From Hadesarchaea archaeon (lineage in GTDB: Archaea; Hadarchaeota; Hadarchaeia; Hadarchaeales; Hadarchaeaceae), in assembly GCA_030616505.1 (NCBI GenBank), contig JAUWXD010000016.1, forward strand, positions 1 to 6,629: a DNA stretch of 6,629 nucleotides, given 5' to 3'. This document shows, piece after piece, positions 6,069 through 6,629 of this stretch. The translations under genes and the position numbers were made by a program. The notes under the pieces are model-generated. The model was not told the origin of the DNA. It made no database searches and was given only the letters and a program-made list of their open reading frames with translations. Positions within the stretch are counted from its first letter, which is position 1. Every line of letters begins with the position of its first letter.

Positions 6069-6521
6069 ATGCCAAAGTTCGGTTATTCTGATAAAATTGA
6101 AGGGCCTTGCGCGAAAGCCTTTGGCAAGGAAATGCGAGTTTCTCCGAAACATGCGACGGAAGTCTGCCGAGCGATACGAGGTATGCGTCTGAATGCTGCC
6201 AAGGAATACTTACAAGCGGTCCGAGAAAAGAAAAAAGCTGTCCCCTTTGTGCGCCACCGAAAGAAGGTTGCCCACAGAAAGGGAGCTGGCGACAGTGGAC
6301 GATACCCTGTTAAGGCTGCTCGAGAGATTTTAAAGGTACTGAACAACGCTGAGGCTAACGCGAGTTACAAAGGGTTTGATATTGAAAAGCTCAAGATAGT
6401 GCATGCCAGCGCCTACAAAGGTATTACCATACCAGGAATTTTGCCAAGAGCTTTTGGACGGGCGACACCATTCAACAAGCCACTCACGAACGTCGAAATA
6501 GTCCTAAAGGAGGCATCCTAA
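6069..6521 (+). CDS. rpl22: large-subunit ribosomal protein uL22 (L22)
   Basis: 150-residue archaeal uL22, which contacts all 23S rRNA domains and lines the exit tunnel with a beta-hairpin. Visible blocks: the N-terminal archaeal form MPKFGYSD, VSPKHATEVCRAIRGMRLNAA (residues 24-44), the linker KKAVPFVRHRKKVAHRKG (55-72), GRYPVKAAREILKVLNNAEANA (78-98), and the C-terminal hairpin region KIVHASAYKGIT with RAFGRATPFNKP (109-138). Length matches archaeal and eukaryotic uL22; the bacterial protein is shorter at about 110. ATG 6069 is chosen over TTG 6063 because of ribosome-binding-site spacing and start-codon strength. The stop TAA overlaps the uS3 ATG by one base. Confidence 0.96.
   Translation: MPKFGYSDKIEGPCAKAFGKEMRVSPKHATEVCRAIRGMRLNAAKEYLQAVREKKKAVPFVRHRKKVAHRKGAGDSGRYPVKAAREILKVLNNAEANASYKGFDIEKLKIVHASAYKGITIPGILPRAFGRATPFNKPLTNVEIVLKEAS
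6509..6513 (+). promoter_or_regulatory. ribosome-binding site of uS3
   Basis: GGAGG, preceded by AAA, lies 7 bases before the ATG at 6521, within the last codons of uL22. It is a perfect match to the core of the anti-Shine-Dalgarno complement. Confidence 0.7.
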
Positions 6522-6629
6522 TGCCGGCTAAGCAGACTTTTATAAAACGTGGGTTGAGACGTGTCGAACTCGAGACTTTCCTAGCACAGGAAGTGGGTTC
6601 AGCGGGATACAGTGGCGTAGATGTCAAAC
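6521..6629 (+). CDS. rps3: small-subunit ribosomal protein uS3 (S3), 5' part only
   Basis: The window ends after 36 codons plus one base. The visible N-terminus begins MPAKQTFIKRGLRRVELE and continues with TFLAQEVGSAGYSGVDVK. This matches the archaeal uS3 start, where a short basic strand (FI..G) is followed by a helix and a GYSG/GYGG turn before the type II KH domain; the KH domain itself is outside the window. uS3 lies at the mRNA entry channel of the 30S subunit. Gene order (uL22 then uS3) and the one-base stop/start overlap agree with the archaeal S10 cluster. The truncation is only the window edge, not a broken gene. Confidence 0.93.
   Translation, partial: MPAKQTFIKRGLRRVELETFLAQEVGSAGYSGVDVK

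Overview
This is an archaeal chromosomal segment with every gene on the + strand. It starts 3 bases before a tRNA-Ser(UGA) gene, runs through an RNA-repair pair (archease and the RtcB RNA ligase) and a SPOUT-fold RNA methyltransferase, and enters the start of the S10-type ribosomal protein cluster: uL3, uL4, uL23, uL2, uS19, uL22 and the first 36 codons of uS3. The archaeal assignment rests on four points. The ribosomal proteins have archaeal/eukaryotic-type sequences, for example the uL3 N-terminus and the uS19 C-terminal block. There is no uS10 gene in front of uL3, where bacteria have one. The tRNA has no encoded CCA. Ribosome-binding sites resemble GGAGGTGAT. Base composition is roughly balanced. 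The lineage cannot be fixed from the window; a TACK-type lineage such as Bathyarchaeia is possible, but that is a low-confidence impression.

Layout: tRNA-Ser (4-88); archease (101-526), starting only 12 bases after the tRNA; a 60-base A+T-rich spacer (527-586), the only sizeable non-coding stretch; rtcB (587-2041); SPOUT methyltransferase (2046-2894); then uL3 (2896-3906), uL4 (3909-4691), uL23 (4688-4951), uL2 (4952-5659), uS19 (5664-6062), uL22 (6069-6521) and partial uS3 (6521 to the window end). From rtcB onwards, gaps are 6 bases or less and two junctions overlap, so rtcB to uS3 is best read as one co-transcribed, translationally coupled unit. No terminator, insertion sequence, CRISPR array, intein or other mobile element is visible.

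Functionally, archease stimulates RtcB, which joins the 2',3'-cyclic phosphate and 5'-hydroxyl ends left by archaeal splicing endonuclease. In archaea those ends arise both on tRNA exons and on the circular pre-rRNA intermediates made during rRNA maturation. The SPOUT enzyme probably modifies RNA, plausibly rRNA, and the remaining genes encode ribosomal proteins. The region thus reads as RNA processing and ribosome building in one transcription unit.

I do not see a convincing undescribed system here; all genes belong to known families. The points worth a second look are the tRNA/archease tandem, the continuity of the RNA ligase module with the ribosomal operon, and the unassigned target of the SPOUT enzyme.
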